Shown here piece by piece: positions 8,039-15,521 of a stretch of DNA of 64,000 nucleotides. The position numbers and the translations under genes are program-made. Under the pieces are notes generated by a model that did not search any database, had not been told where the DNA came from, and saw only the letters and a program-made list of their open reading frames with translations. Position 1 is the first letter of the stretch. Each line of letters opens with the position of its first letter. Source of the DNA: VRUE01 sp963704515 (GTDB lineage: Bacteria > Actinomycetota > Thermoleophilia > Solirubrobacterales > 70-9). The stretch lies in the NCBI GenBank assembly GCA_963704515.1, contig OY969913.1, positions 2,108,001 through 2,172,000 on the forward strand, written 5' to 3'.

Positions 8039-8405
8039 TGACCTGGAAGAAGAAGACGCCGACCCGCTTGCCTTCGACGAACCAGCTCACCCGGTGCTTG
8101 CCGGGGATGTTCGAAGTGATCTTGTTGACGTAGAGGGTTCCCTGGGTCGCCGGCTGCGCTTTGGCGCAGATGTTTTTCCCGGTCGGGAACTTGACGCAGA
8201 CGCTGTAGTTGACGTCGGCCTGCAGGCTCTTGAAGAAGGCGCCCTTCTTCGCGTTCTTCGGGCACTTGTGCTTGGCCTTCGCGTTCTGTGAGACCCCGCA
8301 GGAGACGTAGTGCTTGTACGCCGCCGCGCCCGCCGACGCCGGTGCCGCACTGGCCACCAGGGCGACCCCAAGCAGCATCGCCGTCAGCGTCTTCAGTCCC
8401 TTCAT
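8031..8405 (-). CDS. Small secreted lysine-rich protein of unknown function
   Basis: A 124-residue protein with a clear signal peptide (MKGLKTLTAMLLGVALVASA, cleavage after APASAGA). The mature part is basic, with paired cysteines (VSCGVS, HKCPKN, VCVKF, NICAKA) and a beta-rich C-terminus ending VGVFFFQVTG, suggesting a small disulfide-bonded extracellular domain. It sits between tsaE and tsaB and its stop overlaps the inferred CTG start of tsaB. A GGAGGGG ribosome binding site lies 7 bases upstream of the ATG. I know no function for it. Confidence 0.75.
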   Translation of the reverse strand: MKGLKTLTAMLLGVALVASAAPASAGAAAYKHYVSCGVSQNAKAKHKCPKNAKKGAFFKSLQADVNYSVCVKFPTGKNICAKAQPATQGTLYVNKITSNIPGKHRVSWFVEGKRVGVFFFQVTG

Positions 8406-8472
8406 CTCGCGTCCCCTCCGTTCGCTTTCAACGTTCGTTCGATGCTACACGCACCTTCCCTCTCGAACACGG

Positions 8473-8910
8473 CTATGCGGGGGCCGATGCGGCGGGCAGA
8501 TCGATCTCGCGGCGGTCGCCGCCGGCATGGCGGAGATCGACGGCGATCACCCTGTTGCCGGAGAGCCGCGGCTCGGCCGCCGCGGGCCACTCGACGAAGG
8601 CGACGCCGCGCGGGTCCAGGTAGTCGTCGAGCAGAGCCGGGTCCTCGCCGTCGAGGCCGCCCTCGAGGCGGTAGAGGTCGAGGTGGGAGACCGGCAGGCG
8701 GCCGCCCGCGTAGCGCTGGCCGATCGTGAAGGTCGGCGAGGTGACCGGCTCGCTGACGCCCAGCGCCCGGCAGGCGCCGCGGATCAGGGTCGTCTTGCCG
8801 GCGCCGACTTCGCCGTGGAGGACGACCACGTCGCCGGGCTCGAGGCGCGCGGCGAGCTCGGCGCCGAGCGCTTCGGTCTCAGCGGCGGATTGGGTCAGCG
8901 TGGCGCTCAC
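8473..8910 (-). CDS. tsaE: TsaE, ATPase of t6A synthesis
   Basis: A 145-residue P-loop ATPase that drives the TsaB-TsaD cycle. Walker A is GEVGAGKT at residues 33-40, followed by SPTFTIGQRY and HLDLYRLEG typical of TsaE, and FVEWP. The ATG overlaps the end of the uracil-DNA glycosylase gene by four bases. It leads the tsaE-(secreted gene)-tsaB-rimI-tsaD order. Confidence 0.95.
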   Translation of the reverse strand: MSATLTQSAAETEALGAELAARLEPGDVVVLHGEVGAGKTTLIRGACRALGVSEPVTSPTFTIGQRYAGGRLPVSHLDLYRLEGGLDGEDPALLDDYLDPRGVAFVEWPAAAEPRLSGNRVIAVDLRHAGGDRREIDLPAASAPA

Positions 8911-9587
8911 CCGAAGAAGTCGAGTTGGTCGGCGGCGGGCTCGGGCGGCGCCTCGGCCGTCTCGCCGGGCTCCTCGAGCGGCTCTTCGGCCGGCACCGGC
9001 GGCCCCATCGCCAGCAGGTCCGGCAGGGTGGCGAAGTCCTCGCGCAGCGTCTCCTTGACCGCCGGCGTGCGCAGCGCCGCGGCCGGGTGAAAGAGCGGCA
9101 GCAGGAACACTGTGCGCCCGCCCAGCTCGTGCACCTGTGGCGCGCCGCGCACCCGCGTGATCCCGGCCGGGTTGCCGCTCAGCAGCTTGGTGGCGAAGTT
9201 GCCCAGGGTGCAGATCACGGTCGGCTCGATCAGCCGGATCTGCTCGAACAGATAGGGCCGGCAGGCCTCGATCTCCAGCGGCAGGGGATCGCGATTACCC
9301 GGCGGCCGGCTCTTCAGCACATTGGCGATGAAGACCTCCTCGCGCGAGAGCCCGATCCCTTCCAGCATCTGGTTGAGCAACTGCCCCGCCCGCCCGACGA
9401 ACGGCAGCCCCTGCCGGTCCTCTTCGGCCCCCGGCGCCTCGCCGACGAACATCAGATCCGCGTCCGCGTCCCCCGCCCCAAACACGGCGTTCGTCCGCGT
9501 CTCGTGCAGGGGACACCTGGTGCACGCCTGCACCTCCTTGTAGAGAGCGACCAACTCCTCCCGCCGCCCCTCCGCGCCAGCGCTCAT
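8907..9587 (-). CDS. Family 4 uracil-DNA glycosylase (iron-sulfur)
   Basis: A 226-residue DNA repair enzyme that excises uracil. Motif 1 is GEAPGAEEDRQGLPFVGRAGQ, and LFHPAAALR is the catalytic motif. Four cysteines for a 4Fe-4S cluster are visible: C22 and C25 (ACTRCPLHET), one in EIEACRPYLF and one in TVICTLGNFA. The C-terminal tail after residue 200 is Pro/Glu-rich and probably disordered. Its stop overlaps the tsaE start. A palindrome lies just upstream. Confidence 0.95.
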   Translation of the reverse strand: MSAGAEGRREELVALYKEVQACTRCPLHETRTNAVFGAGDADADLMFVGEAPGAEEDRQGLPFVGRAGQLLNQMLEGIGLSREEVFIANVLKSRPPGNRDPLPLEIEACRPYLFEQIRLIEPTVICTLGNFATKLLSGNPAGITRVRGAPQVHELGGRTVFLLPLFHPAAALRTPAVKETLREDFATLPDLLAMGPPVPAEEPLEEPGETAEAPPEPAADQLDFFG

Positions 9588-9601
9588 CCCACCCCTCCCC
9601 C

Positions 9602-9650
9602 CTTCCGGTGCGCCTTATCCGGACATAGACCACAAAAAGCGCACCGGAAG
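9602..9650. repeat. Palindromic element, family C copy 1
   Basis: Perfect 12-bp arms (9602-9613 and 9639-9650, CTTCCGGTGCGC), extendable to 14 of 15, around a roughly 20-base loop beginning TATCC. It lies between the fmdB stop and the udg start. The arms match a second copy at 55941-55991. Confidence 0.85.
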
Positions 9651-9651
9651 C

Positions 9652-9906
9652 TCATCTCTGGGCCTCGCGCCTGCGCTTCGTCTCCGCCAAGCGCTCCGAG
9701 CGTGCCGCTTCGCGCTCCCCGCGGCGCGATTCGTCGGACCGGACCGCCGCGCCCCTCGGCTGCCGCGAAGCGGGCGAGACCCGCGACCAGAGCCTCTTCG
9801 AGCGGGTCGAACCACAGGCCGGACAGGTGATGGCCTCGGCACCGACCGCGGTCAGCTCCTCGAACCGCTCACCGCACTCCTCGCACTCGAACTCGTAGAC
9901 GGGCAC
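9652..9906 (-). CDS. FmdB-family zinc ribbon protein
   Basis: An 84-residue protein whose first 35 residues (MPVYEFECEECGERFEEL, then ITCPACGS) form the two-CxxC zinc ribbon of the FmdB/CxxC_CXXC_SSSS family, with cysteines at 8, 11, 28 and 31. The rest is a basic, Arg/Glu-rich tail without predicted fold. The family is regulatory or structural but its role is not established. It is upstream of udg in the same direction. Confidence 0.85.
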   Translation of the reverse strand: MPVYEFECEECGERFEELTAVGAEAITCPACGSTRSKRLWSRVSPASRQPRGAAVRSDESRRGEREAARSERLAETKRRREAQR

Positions 9907-10315
9907 CAGATCGAATCGTAGTTCGAGTCCTCCACCGGTGCGGCATCGGTCTCCTGTCTCTATGCTTCGATAGACCTGACTACTCGACCGGCAAGAGAAG
10001 TGACTTGCAAACCGCCTTACGCCGTCAGCCCCCCTGCAATTCGAGGCGATTCTCCGGTACGCATGCGGTCTTGTCGAGGATCACCGCTAACAAACTCCTT
10101 GAAATACGCCAATTAGCTACGGCTATTACCGAACGCACATCGACCGGTCATTTGTTTACTCAGATGACACTAAGTAAGATATCTATCGCAACCACGCCTG
10201 ACGTGAAAATGTGTTGTCTGAGACGTTTCCGAGGACGATTACTCAGAACAGCGTCCATACTCGGTCAAGATCGGATGCGTACTGAGAAAAGATGTCGCCG
10301 CTGCGGCGGCGCTCA
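9907..10315. other. Lower-GC intergenic stretch without a supported gene
   Basis: This stretch contains no ORF with a recognisable product. Base composition falls towards 50 percent GC with AT-rich runs (for example around 10100-10210), unlike the rest of the window. I see no transposase, integrase or tRNA. It borders a degraded panB piece and a DUF4258/DUF2283 pair, so it looks like part of an acquired or decaying patch. Confidence 0.6.
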
Positions 10316-10409
10316 TAGACGTGGTCGGGTTTCGGAAGTGATGGGTGCGGACCTCAGGTCGTGGAAGACGAGGACCTGGCCGGCGGTGCCAGGGTCGGTG
10401 CCGATGCCG
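10316..10409 (-). pseudogene. Degraded panB fragment with internal deletion
   Basis: Two blocks match the intact panB nearby. Bases 10316-10355 correspond almost exactly to panB 11154-11199 (shared GTGGTCGGGTT and GAAGTGATGGGTGCGGACCT). Bases 10355-10409 correspond to panB 11289-11341 (shared TCGTGGAAGACGAG and GTGCCGATGCCG). About 90 bases between them are missing, and nothing of panB follows. The orientation is that of panB. This is a non-functional remnant of a second panB copy. Confidence 0.8.
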
Positions 10410-10422
10410 CTTTCGCGACGTG

Positions 10423-10671
10423 CTACGCAGCGTCGGGACTTGTGCCTGCCGACGACCCCGGTCGGGGAAGGGCCTCCAGCAGCTCATGGGGCAGTCGGAG
10501 GCTGGCGTCCCAGACCTCGAAACCCATCAGGTGATCGTCACCGGGATCACGGTCGATCAAGCCCCACTCATGCTCCTCGCTGACGGCCTCTCCGCGCTCG
10601 ATCACCATCAGCGCGATGTCGACCTCGGGGTCGTAATGAATGCGCATCGTCGTTCGAGGGTAACGCTCCAT
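10423..10671 (-). CDS. DUF2283 family protein (possible antitoxin-like partner)
   Basis: The segment MRIHYDPEVDIALMVIERGE then GLIDRDPGDDHLMGFEVWDASL matches the DUF2283 pattern (K/R-I-x-YD-x-x-x-D ... G-I/F-E-V/I-x-D-A-S). About 82 residues from ATG 10671; ATG 10647 begins directly at the domain. It lies 11 bases after a DUF4258-like reading frame. DUF4258 and DUF2283 genes are often adjacent and have been proposed as toxin-antitoxin-like pairs; that role is inference here. The surrounding patch is lower in GC. Confidence 0.7.
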   Translation of the reverse strand: MERYPRTTMRIHYDPEVDIALMVIERGEAVSEEHEWGLIDRDPGDDHLMGFEVWDASLRLPHELLEALPRPGSSAGTSPDAA

Positions 10672-10682
10672 GTCTCCTGTTG

Positions 10683-10922
10683 CTACGTCTGCCACGCGCT
10701 CACAATCCTTGCTCCGCCCTGGTCGCTGCCATGGGGATGGTCATAGACGACCACGATCGTTCGGCCGTCAGTCATCAGCCCGCTTATCCGCCACTGCGCC
10801 CGGCCGCGGTTGATCGCCCGTGCCTGGTGCCGTTCGGCCACCAAGCGCTCGATCTGCGTGCCGTCGAGGCGTCGCTCTTTGACGCGGGTTTTGGCGTGGT
10901 GCGTCCAGGCGAATCGCTGGAT
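10683..10922 (-). pseudogene. DUF4258-like domain lacking a usable start codon
   Basis: A continuous reading frame ends at TAG 10683 and reads FAWTHHAKTRVKERRLDGTQ, then HQARAINRGRAQWRISGLMT, then TIVVVYDHPH and ARIVSAW. This is the DUF4258 pattern (HA...R..ER, ...VVVY....IVSAW). No ATG, GTG or TTG lies upstream of the domain before an in-frame TGA near 10992, so it is either a start-less remnant or uses an unusual start near 10922. It precedes the DUF2283 gene directly. Confidence 0.6.
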
Positions 10923-11057
10923 GCGAGATTGGGCTGGCCGATTGGAGAGATCGCTGCTTGAAGAGCACTGGGGATCAAGCTGCCAACCACGTCAACTCTC
11001 CCCCCTCTACTCCCTGGCTTCGACAGATGTACCAGGCGCTCCTCGGCCAGGGAGCTT

Positions 11058-11993
11058 CTACGCCAGCGGCTCCCAGTCCCACGCCTTGGCCGAGCTGAGG
11101 CTCTCCTGGTCGAGGTAGTTGCGGAACTCGGAGAGCTCGGCGGGCTCGATGCCGTAGACGTGGTCGGGTTCGGGGAAGTGATGGGTGCGGACCTCGGATA
11201 CGTAGCGGCGCATTCCGTCGACCATCCGCTCGTGGATGTCGGCGTATTGCTTGACGAATTTGGCCATGCGGCCGGTGGTGATGCCGAGCAGATCGTGGAA
11301 GACGAGAACCTGGCCCGCCGTGGCGGGGCCGGCGCCGATGCCGATCGTCGGGATCTCGAGCTTCTCGACGATCGCCTCGGTGACGGCGGTGGGCACCGCC
11401 TCGAAGACGATCGCGAAGCAGCCGGCCGCCTCCAGGGCGAGCGCCTCCTCGCAGAGCTTGATCGCGCTCTCCGCGGTCTTGCCCTGGGCCTTGTAACCGC
11501 CCAGTGCGGTCGCGGTCTGCGGGGTGAGGCCGACGTGGCCCATCGTCGGGATGCCGGCGCGGACGATCGCCCGGGCGCGCTCGACCGAGATCCCTCCCGC
11601 CTCCAGCTTCACCGTCTGGCAGCCGGTCTCCTTGACCAGGCGCATCGCGTTTTCGACCGCGACCTCGTTGCTCGACTCATAGCTGCCCTTGGGCATGTCG
11701 CCGACCATCAGAGGAGTGGTCAGGCCGCGGCGCACCGCCTTGCCGAGGACCAGCATCTCCTCCATCGTCACCGCCTCGGTGCCGGAGTGGCCGAGCACCA
11801 CGTTGGCCGCCGAGTCGCCGACCAGGACGACGTCGACGCCCGCCTCCTCGGCGACCTTGGCCGACGGATAGTCGTAGGCGGTGACCATCGCGATCGGTTC
11901 GCCCTTGGCCTTCATCTCGGCCAGGCGCGGCAGGCTGACCGGCGGACGGTCGGCCGACGGCGGCGCGGTATGGGAGCGGGCGCCGGAGCTCAT
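11058..11993 (-). CDS. panB: 3-methyl-2-oxobutanoate hydroxymethyltransferase
   Basis: First step of the pantoate branch: adds a hydroxymethyl group from methylene-THF to ketoisovalerate. 311 residues. Conserved segments seen are MVTAYDYPSAKVAEEAGVD, LVGDSAANVVLGH, GDMPKGSYE, KLEAGG, GHVGLTPQ and GIGAGPATAGQVLVFHDLLG. The ATG at 11993 overlaps the panD TGA by one base (TGATG). It is the last gene of panC-panD-panB. A broken second copy lies 650 bases downstream. Confidence 0.97.
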   Translation of the reverse strand: MSSGARSHTAPPSADRPPVSLPRLAEMKAKGEPIAMVTAYDYPSAKVAEEAGVDVVLVGDSAANVVLGHSGTEAVTMEEMLVLGKAVRRGLTTPLMVGDMPKGSYESSNEVAVENAMRLVKETGCQTVKLEAGGISVERARAIVRAGIPTMGHVGLTPQTATALGGYKAQGKTAESAIKLCEEALALEAAGCFAIVFEAVPTAVTEAIVEKLEIPTIGIGAGPATAGQVLVFHDLLGITTGRMAKFVKQYADIHERMVDGMRRYVSEVRTHHFPEPDHVYGIEPAELSEFRNYLDQESLSSAKAWDWEPLA

Positions 11994-12406
11994 CAGACCA
12001 TCTCCGCGTCGGATGCGTGCGCCGGCTCGGCGAGCAGCACCTCGGGGTGGCTGTCGACGGCGACGATCTCGTTGTCCTCGCCGACGTGGACGACGACCGG
12101 CGAGTAGGTCTCGATGTCGCGCTCGTCGTAGGCGCCGAAGGAGGCGACGATGATCTTGTGGCCGGGGCGGGTCAGGTGGGCGGCGGCGCCGTTGACCTGC
12201 ATCGTGCCCGAGCCGGGCTCGCCGTCGATCGCGTAGGTGACGAAGCGGGCGCCATTGTCGATGTCCCAGACGTGGACCTGCTCGTTGGTGATCAGGTCGG
12301 CGGCGGCCATCAGCTCGGTGTCGATCGTGATGCTGCCGATGTAATCGACGTCGCAGTCGGTCACCGTCGCCCGGTGGATCTTGGACTTGAGCATCTGCCT
12401 CTGCAT
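11993..12406 (-). CDS. panD: Aspartate 1-decarboxylase
   Basis: Makes beta-alanine for pantothenate. 137 residues. The self-cleavage site is Gly24-Ser25 in DYIGSITID, which generates the pyruvoyl cofactor; the substrate-binding Lys9 and Arg-containing region follow (AIDGEPGSGTMQVNGAAAH). It lies between panC (18 bases away) and panB (1-base overlap). Confidence 0.97.
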   Translation of the reverse strand: MQRQMLKSKIHRATVTDCDVDYIGSITIDTELMAAADLITNEQVHVWDIDNGARFVTYAIDGEPGSGTMQVNGAAAHLTRPGHKIIVASFGAYDERDIETYSPVVVHVGEDNEIVAVDSHPEVLLAEPAHASDAEMV

Positions 12407-12424
12407 CGGTCTCCCAGCTCTCCT

Positions 12425-13351
12425 TTAGGTGTTTCCTTGCGTGGTTCGCGGTTCGATCAAGACGTTGTCGATCAGGCGGGCGGCGCCCACCTGGGCCGCG
12501 AGCGCGACCAGCACGGCCCGCTCGCCCAGCTCGCTGACCGGGGAAAGGTCTTCGGCGTCGCGCGCTTCGAGGTACTCGGGCTCGATCCCGGCGGCGCTGA
12601 GTTCGGCGCGGGCGGCGGCGAGCGCGGCCCGTAGGCCCTCGACCGGCGCACGATCCTCGACCAGGCGCAGCGCCCCCGACAGCGCCGTCGCCCGCTCGCG
12701 ATCGCGCGGCTCGAGGTAGGCGTTGCGCGAACTCATCGCCAGGCCGTCGGCCTCGCGCACGATCGGCAGCACCTCGATCCGCACCGGGAAGTCGAGGTCG
12801 CGCGCCATGCGGCGGATGACCAGCGCCTGCTGGGCGTCCTTCTGGCCGAAGTAGGCGACGTCGGGTCCGACCGAGTTGAAGAGCTTGGCGACGACCGTGG
12901 CGACGCCGCGGAAGTGGCCGGCGCCGCGGCGGGCTGGGTCGCCGTCGAGGACGCCGGTCAGGTCCTCCCCCACCTCGACCTGCGTGGCGAACCCTTTCGG
13001 GTAGACCCCCTCGACCGGTGGCGCGTAGACGAAGTCGGCGCCGGCCTCGGCGGCGAGGCGCAGGTCGCGCTGCTCGTCGCGCGGGTAGCGCTCGAGGTCC
13101 TCGCCCGGCCCGAACTGGGTCGGGTTGACGAAGAGGCTCATCACCACCGCGTCGCACTCGGCGCGGGCGGCGCGCAGCAGCGAGAGGTGCCCCTCGTGCA
13201 GGTAGCCCATCGTCGGCACCAGTCCGATCGTGCCGCCCTCGCGGCGGATCGGCGAAAGAGCAGCGCGCAACCCGTCCCTCGCGCGGAGGAGCTTCACGTC
13301 GCCTTCTGCTTGTGCGGGATAGACGAGTTCGAGGAGGTTCATTTGGTCCAT
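12425..13351 (-). CDS. panC: Pantoate-beta-alanine ligase
   Basis: Joins pantoate and beta-alanine using ATP to give pantothenate. 308 residues from ATG 13351 (MDQMNLLELV); an ATG-equivalent start further upstream at 13420 would cross the promoter. The nucleotidyl transferase motif VPTMGYLHEGHLSLL, NPTQFGPGEDLERYPR, FGQKDAQQ and the KMSKS-like MSSRNAYL are all present. It heads the pan operon. A GAAGGG sits 4 bases before the ATG. Confidence 0.96.
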   Translation of the reverse strand: MDQMNLLELVYPAQAEGDVKLLRARDGLRAALSPIRREGGTIGLVPTMGYLHEGHLSLLRAARAECDAVVMSLFVNPTQFGPGEDLERYPRDEQRDLRLAAEAGADFVYAPPVEGVYPKGFATQVEVGEDLTGVLDGDPARRGAGHFRGVATVVAKLFNSVGPDVAYFGQKDAQQALVIRRMARDLDFPVRIEVLPIVREADGLAMSSRNAYLEPRDRERATALSGALRLVEDRAPVEGLRAALAAARAELSAAGIEPEYLEARDAEDLSPVSELGERAVLVALAAQVGAARLIDNVLIEPRTTQGNT

Positions 13352-13378
13352 GCCCTTCGGGTCACGGCCGTGTTGCGA

Positions 13379-13384
13379 AGTATA
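13379..13384 (-). promoter_or_regulatory. Putative -10 box of the pan operon
   Basis: TATACT on the minus strand 28 bases upstream of the panC ATG, in an otherwise GC-rich region. No good -35 hexamer is seen at the usual distance. Confidence 0.4.
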
Positions 13385-13423
13385 GGCACCGCCGCGCACG
13401 TCTAGCGCAGCTTTCGTCACATT

Positions 13424-14002
13424 TCAGACTGAGCGCAGCGGTCGTGCCGGGCTGCCCGCGGCGATTGTGCCTGGCGGGATGTCGCCCGTCACCACCGAGT
13501 TGGCGCCGATCACGCAGCGCTCGCCGATCGTCACCCCGCTGGTGACGACGACGTTGGCGCCGAGCCAGCAGTTGGCGCCGATCCGCACCGGCCCCTTCGA
13601 GGTGAAGCCCTGCTGGGTGACCGGGGTCTCGGGGTCGTCGAAGCGATGCGCGGAGTCGCCGACGAAGCAGCCGTTGGCGAGCATCGTGTGGTCGCCGATC
13701 TCGATCCGCTCGAGCGCCGCCAGCATCGTGTTGCGGTTGAGGAAGCAATCGGCGCCGATCTCGATCCGCGCCTCAGGCGCCAAAGTCAGCCAGCAGCCCG
13801 GCTCGAGCAGCGTCCCTTCGCCGATTCGCAGGCGCCCCTCGTCGAGCGCCTCCAGCACCTCGCCCTCGACCGGCTGGCGAACGAAGAAGCCGCCCCGCGC
13901 CGCGTGCCGCGCCAGCCGCCAGCGTCGCAGCGGCCGCCGGTTGCGCTCATACCAGCGCCGCTTGAGCAACCACAGGCGCCAACCTGTCTGCTTGCCGGCC
14001 AC
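13424..14002 (-). CDS. Hexapeptide-repeat acyltransferase
   Basis: A 192-residue protein of the left-handed beta-helix acyltransferase class. Its C-terminal half carries hexapeptide repeats (IGAN-CWLGAN-VVVTSG-VTIGER-CVIGAN-SVVTGD-IPPGTI) ending AAGSPARPL, as in maltose O-acetyltransferase and CysE relatives. The N-terminus (KRRWYERNRRPLRRWRLARHAA) is strongly basic. The acceptor is unknown. It is divergent from the gene at 14068 with 65 bases between. Confidence 0.88.
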   Translation of the reverse strand: MAGKQTGWRLWLLKRRWYERNRRPLRRWRLARHAARGGFFVRQPVEGEVLEALDEGRLRIGEGTLLEPGCWLTLAPEARIEIGADCFLNRNTMLAALERIEIGDHTMLANGCFVGDSAHRFDDPETPVTQQGFTSKGPVRIGANCWLGANVVVTSGVTIGERCVIGANSVVTGDIPPGTIAAGSPARPLRSV

Positions 14003-14067
14003 GCGCCTAGCTTTCCAGAGCCCGCCTGAGTAGTGTCGGCCGACAACCGCTCAAGGAGGAAGCAGCG

Positions 14068-14559
14068 ATGGGAATGTTCGAGATGAGCCCCGACCAGGTC
14101 GCCGAGTGGCGCCGGCAGTGCCTGGAGCTGGTCGCGTCGCACGTCAACGGCGAGGAGGTGCTCGCGGCGGCGGGCTTTCGCCAGGGAGGAGCGAGCGCCA
14201 ACTACGCCGCCTCCAAGGCGCAGCTGGGCGGTGCCGTCTACGCCGGCATCAAGATGCTGCGCAAGAAGAAGGCGGGCGGGCTGCCCGACAAGGTGATGCT
14301 GGCGGTGACCCCGGAGAGCCTCTACGCCTTCAAGCTCAGCGTCGGCCGCAGCTACAAGCTCGGCGACGAGGTCGGGCGCTGGGCGCGGGCGGGGCTGAAG
14401 GTCAGCACCGATGCGAGCGGCGGGATGACCTCGCTGACGATTGAGTCCCCGGGAGCGGACGTCGAAAAGGCGACCCTGGTTGGCATCAGCGTCAAGGACG
14501 ACCCGGTCAGCCAGGACCTGATCGGCGTGCTGCAGGGCGCGGCGCCGAGCGCCGCGTGA
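14068..14559 (+). CDS. Conserved hypothetical protein, 163 residues
   Basis: An alpha/beta cytoplasmic protein with no named domain that I recognise. DKVMLAVTPESLYAFKLSVG and YKLGDEVGRWARAGLKVST suggest a small beta-rich (PH-like) fold, with an N-terminal helix (SPDQVAEWRRQCLELVASHV). A strong ribosome binding site (AAGGAGGAA) precedes the ATG. Its stop overlaps the GTG start of the ROK kinase gene, so both are probably expressed together. Confidence 0.8.
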   Translation: MGMFEMSPDQVAEWRRQCLELVASHVNGEEVLAAAGFRQGGASANYAASKAQLGGAVYAGIKMLRKKKAGGLPDKVMLAVTPESLYAFKLSVGRSYKLGDEVGRWARAGLKVSTDASGGMTSLTIESPGADVEKATLVGISVKDDPVSQDLIGVLQGAAPSAA

Positions 14560-15521
14560 CGATGGCCGGCGACGCGCCGCGCGGCGGCATCGACCTCGGC
14601 GGGACGAAGATCCAGACGGTGATCGTCGACGCCGGCGGATCGGTGCTGGGCGAAGCGCGGCAGCCGACGCCGACCTCTGGCGGCCCCGCCGACGTGGCGC
14701 GGGCAATGGAGGACGCGCTGCGCGAAGCGGCCTCGGCCGCGGGCGCCAAGCCCGACGAGTTGCGAGGGGTCGGCGTGGGCTCGCCCGGTGACGCCGACGG
14801 CAAGACGGGGACCGTCTCCGGAGCGCGCAACCTGCCCGGCTGGGAAGGCAGCTTTCCGCTTGGGGAAACCCTGACCGAGGCGCTCGGCACCTCGGTGAAA
14901 ATCGGCAACGACGTCCAGGTCGCGGTCGAAGGCGAGTACGAGCTCGGCGCCGGTCGCCACCACGACTCGCTGCTTGGCGTCTGGTGGGGTACCGGCGTCG
15001 GCGGCGGAATCATCCTCGGCGGCAAACCGTGGCTCGGCCGCGGCGCCGCCGGCGAGATCGGCCACACCGTGGTCAAGCGCAACGGCGCCCGCTGTCCCTG
15101 CGGCCGGCGCGGCTGCCTCGAGGCTTACGCCGGGCGGGCGGCGATGGAGGCTCACGCGCGGCGCGAGCACGACGAAGGGGTCGAAACCGAGATCTTCAAG
15201 ATCATGCAGAAGCGCGGCAAAGGCCGGCTGACCAGCTCGGTCTGGGAGCACGCTCTGCGCGAGGGCGACGCGCTCACCGAGAGCCTGCTGCGCCGCGCGG
15301 TCCGCTACCTGGGCACCGGGATCGCCTCGGCCTGCAACCTGCTCGACGTCGAGGCCGTGGTGCTCGGCGGCGGCCTCGGCGTCCGCTTCGGAGACCGCTT
15401 CATGGACCACCTGGCGAAAGAGATGCACAAGCACCTCTTCGTCGAGGACCCACCGAAGCTCGAGGTCGCGGAGCTCGGCGACCTCGGCGGCGCAATCGGC
15501 GCCGCGCTGCTCGTCTCCTAG
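14556..15521 (+). CDS. ROK family sugar kinase (glucokinase-like)
   Basis: A 321-residue kinase with the ROK phosphate-binding segment GGIDLGGTKIQTVIVD at the N-terminus. The zinc-type motif GARCPCGRRGCLEAYAG is present near residue 180. VVLGGGLGVRFGDRF closes the ATP site. It probably phosphorylates glucose or a related hexose at C6. GTG 14556 overlaps the upstream stop; ATG 14562 is an alternative. A sugar importer is encoded convergently next door, with 4-base overlap of the two stops, which fits a sugar uptake role. Confidence 0.9.
   Translation: MTMAGDAPRGGIDLGGTKIQTVIVDAGGSVLGEARQPTPTSGGPADVARAMEDALREAASAAGAKPDELRGVGVGSPGDADGKTGTVSGARNLPGWEGSFPLGETLTEALGTSVKIGNDVQVAVEGEYELGAGRHHDSLLGVWWGTGVGGGIILGGKPWLGRGAAGEIGHTVVKRNGARCPCGRRGCLEAYAGRAAMEAHARREHDEGVETEIFKIMQKRGKGRLTSSVWEHALREGDALTESLLRRAVRYLGTGIASACNLLDVEAVVLGGGLGVRFGDRFMDHLAKEMHKHLFVEDPPKLEVAELGDLGGAIGAALLVS

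Noticed and set aside
8416..8445. Possible second SOS-like box (GAACGAACGTTG) upstream of the secreted protein at 8031
   Set aside because: It departs from GAAC-N4-GTTC at the last position and the gene has no link to DNA repair.
9907..10315. Short ORFs in the lower-GC stretch as possible foreign genes
   Set aside because: No ribosome binding sites, coherent codon use or recognisable domains; reported as non-coding instead.
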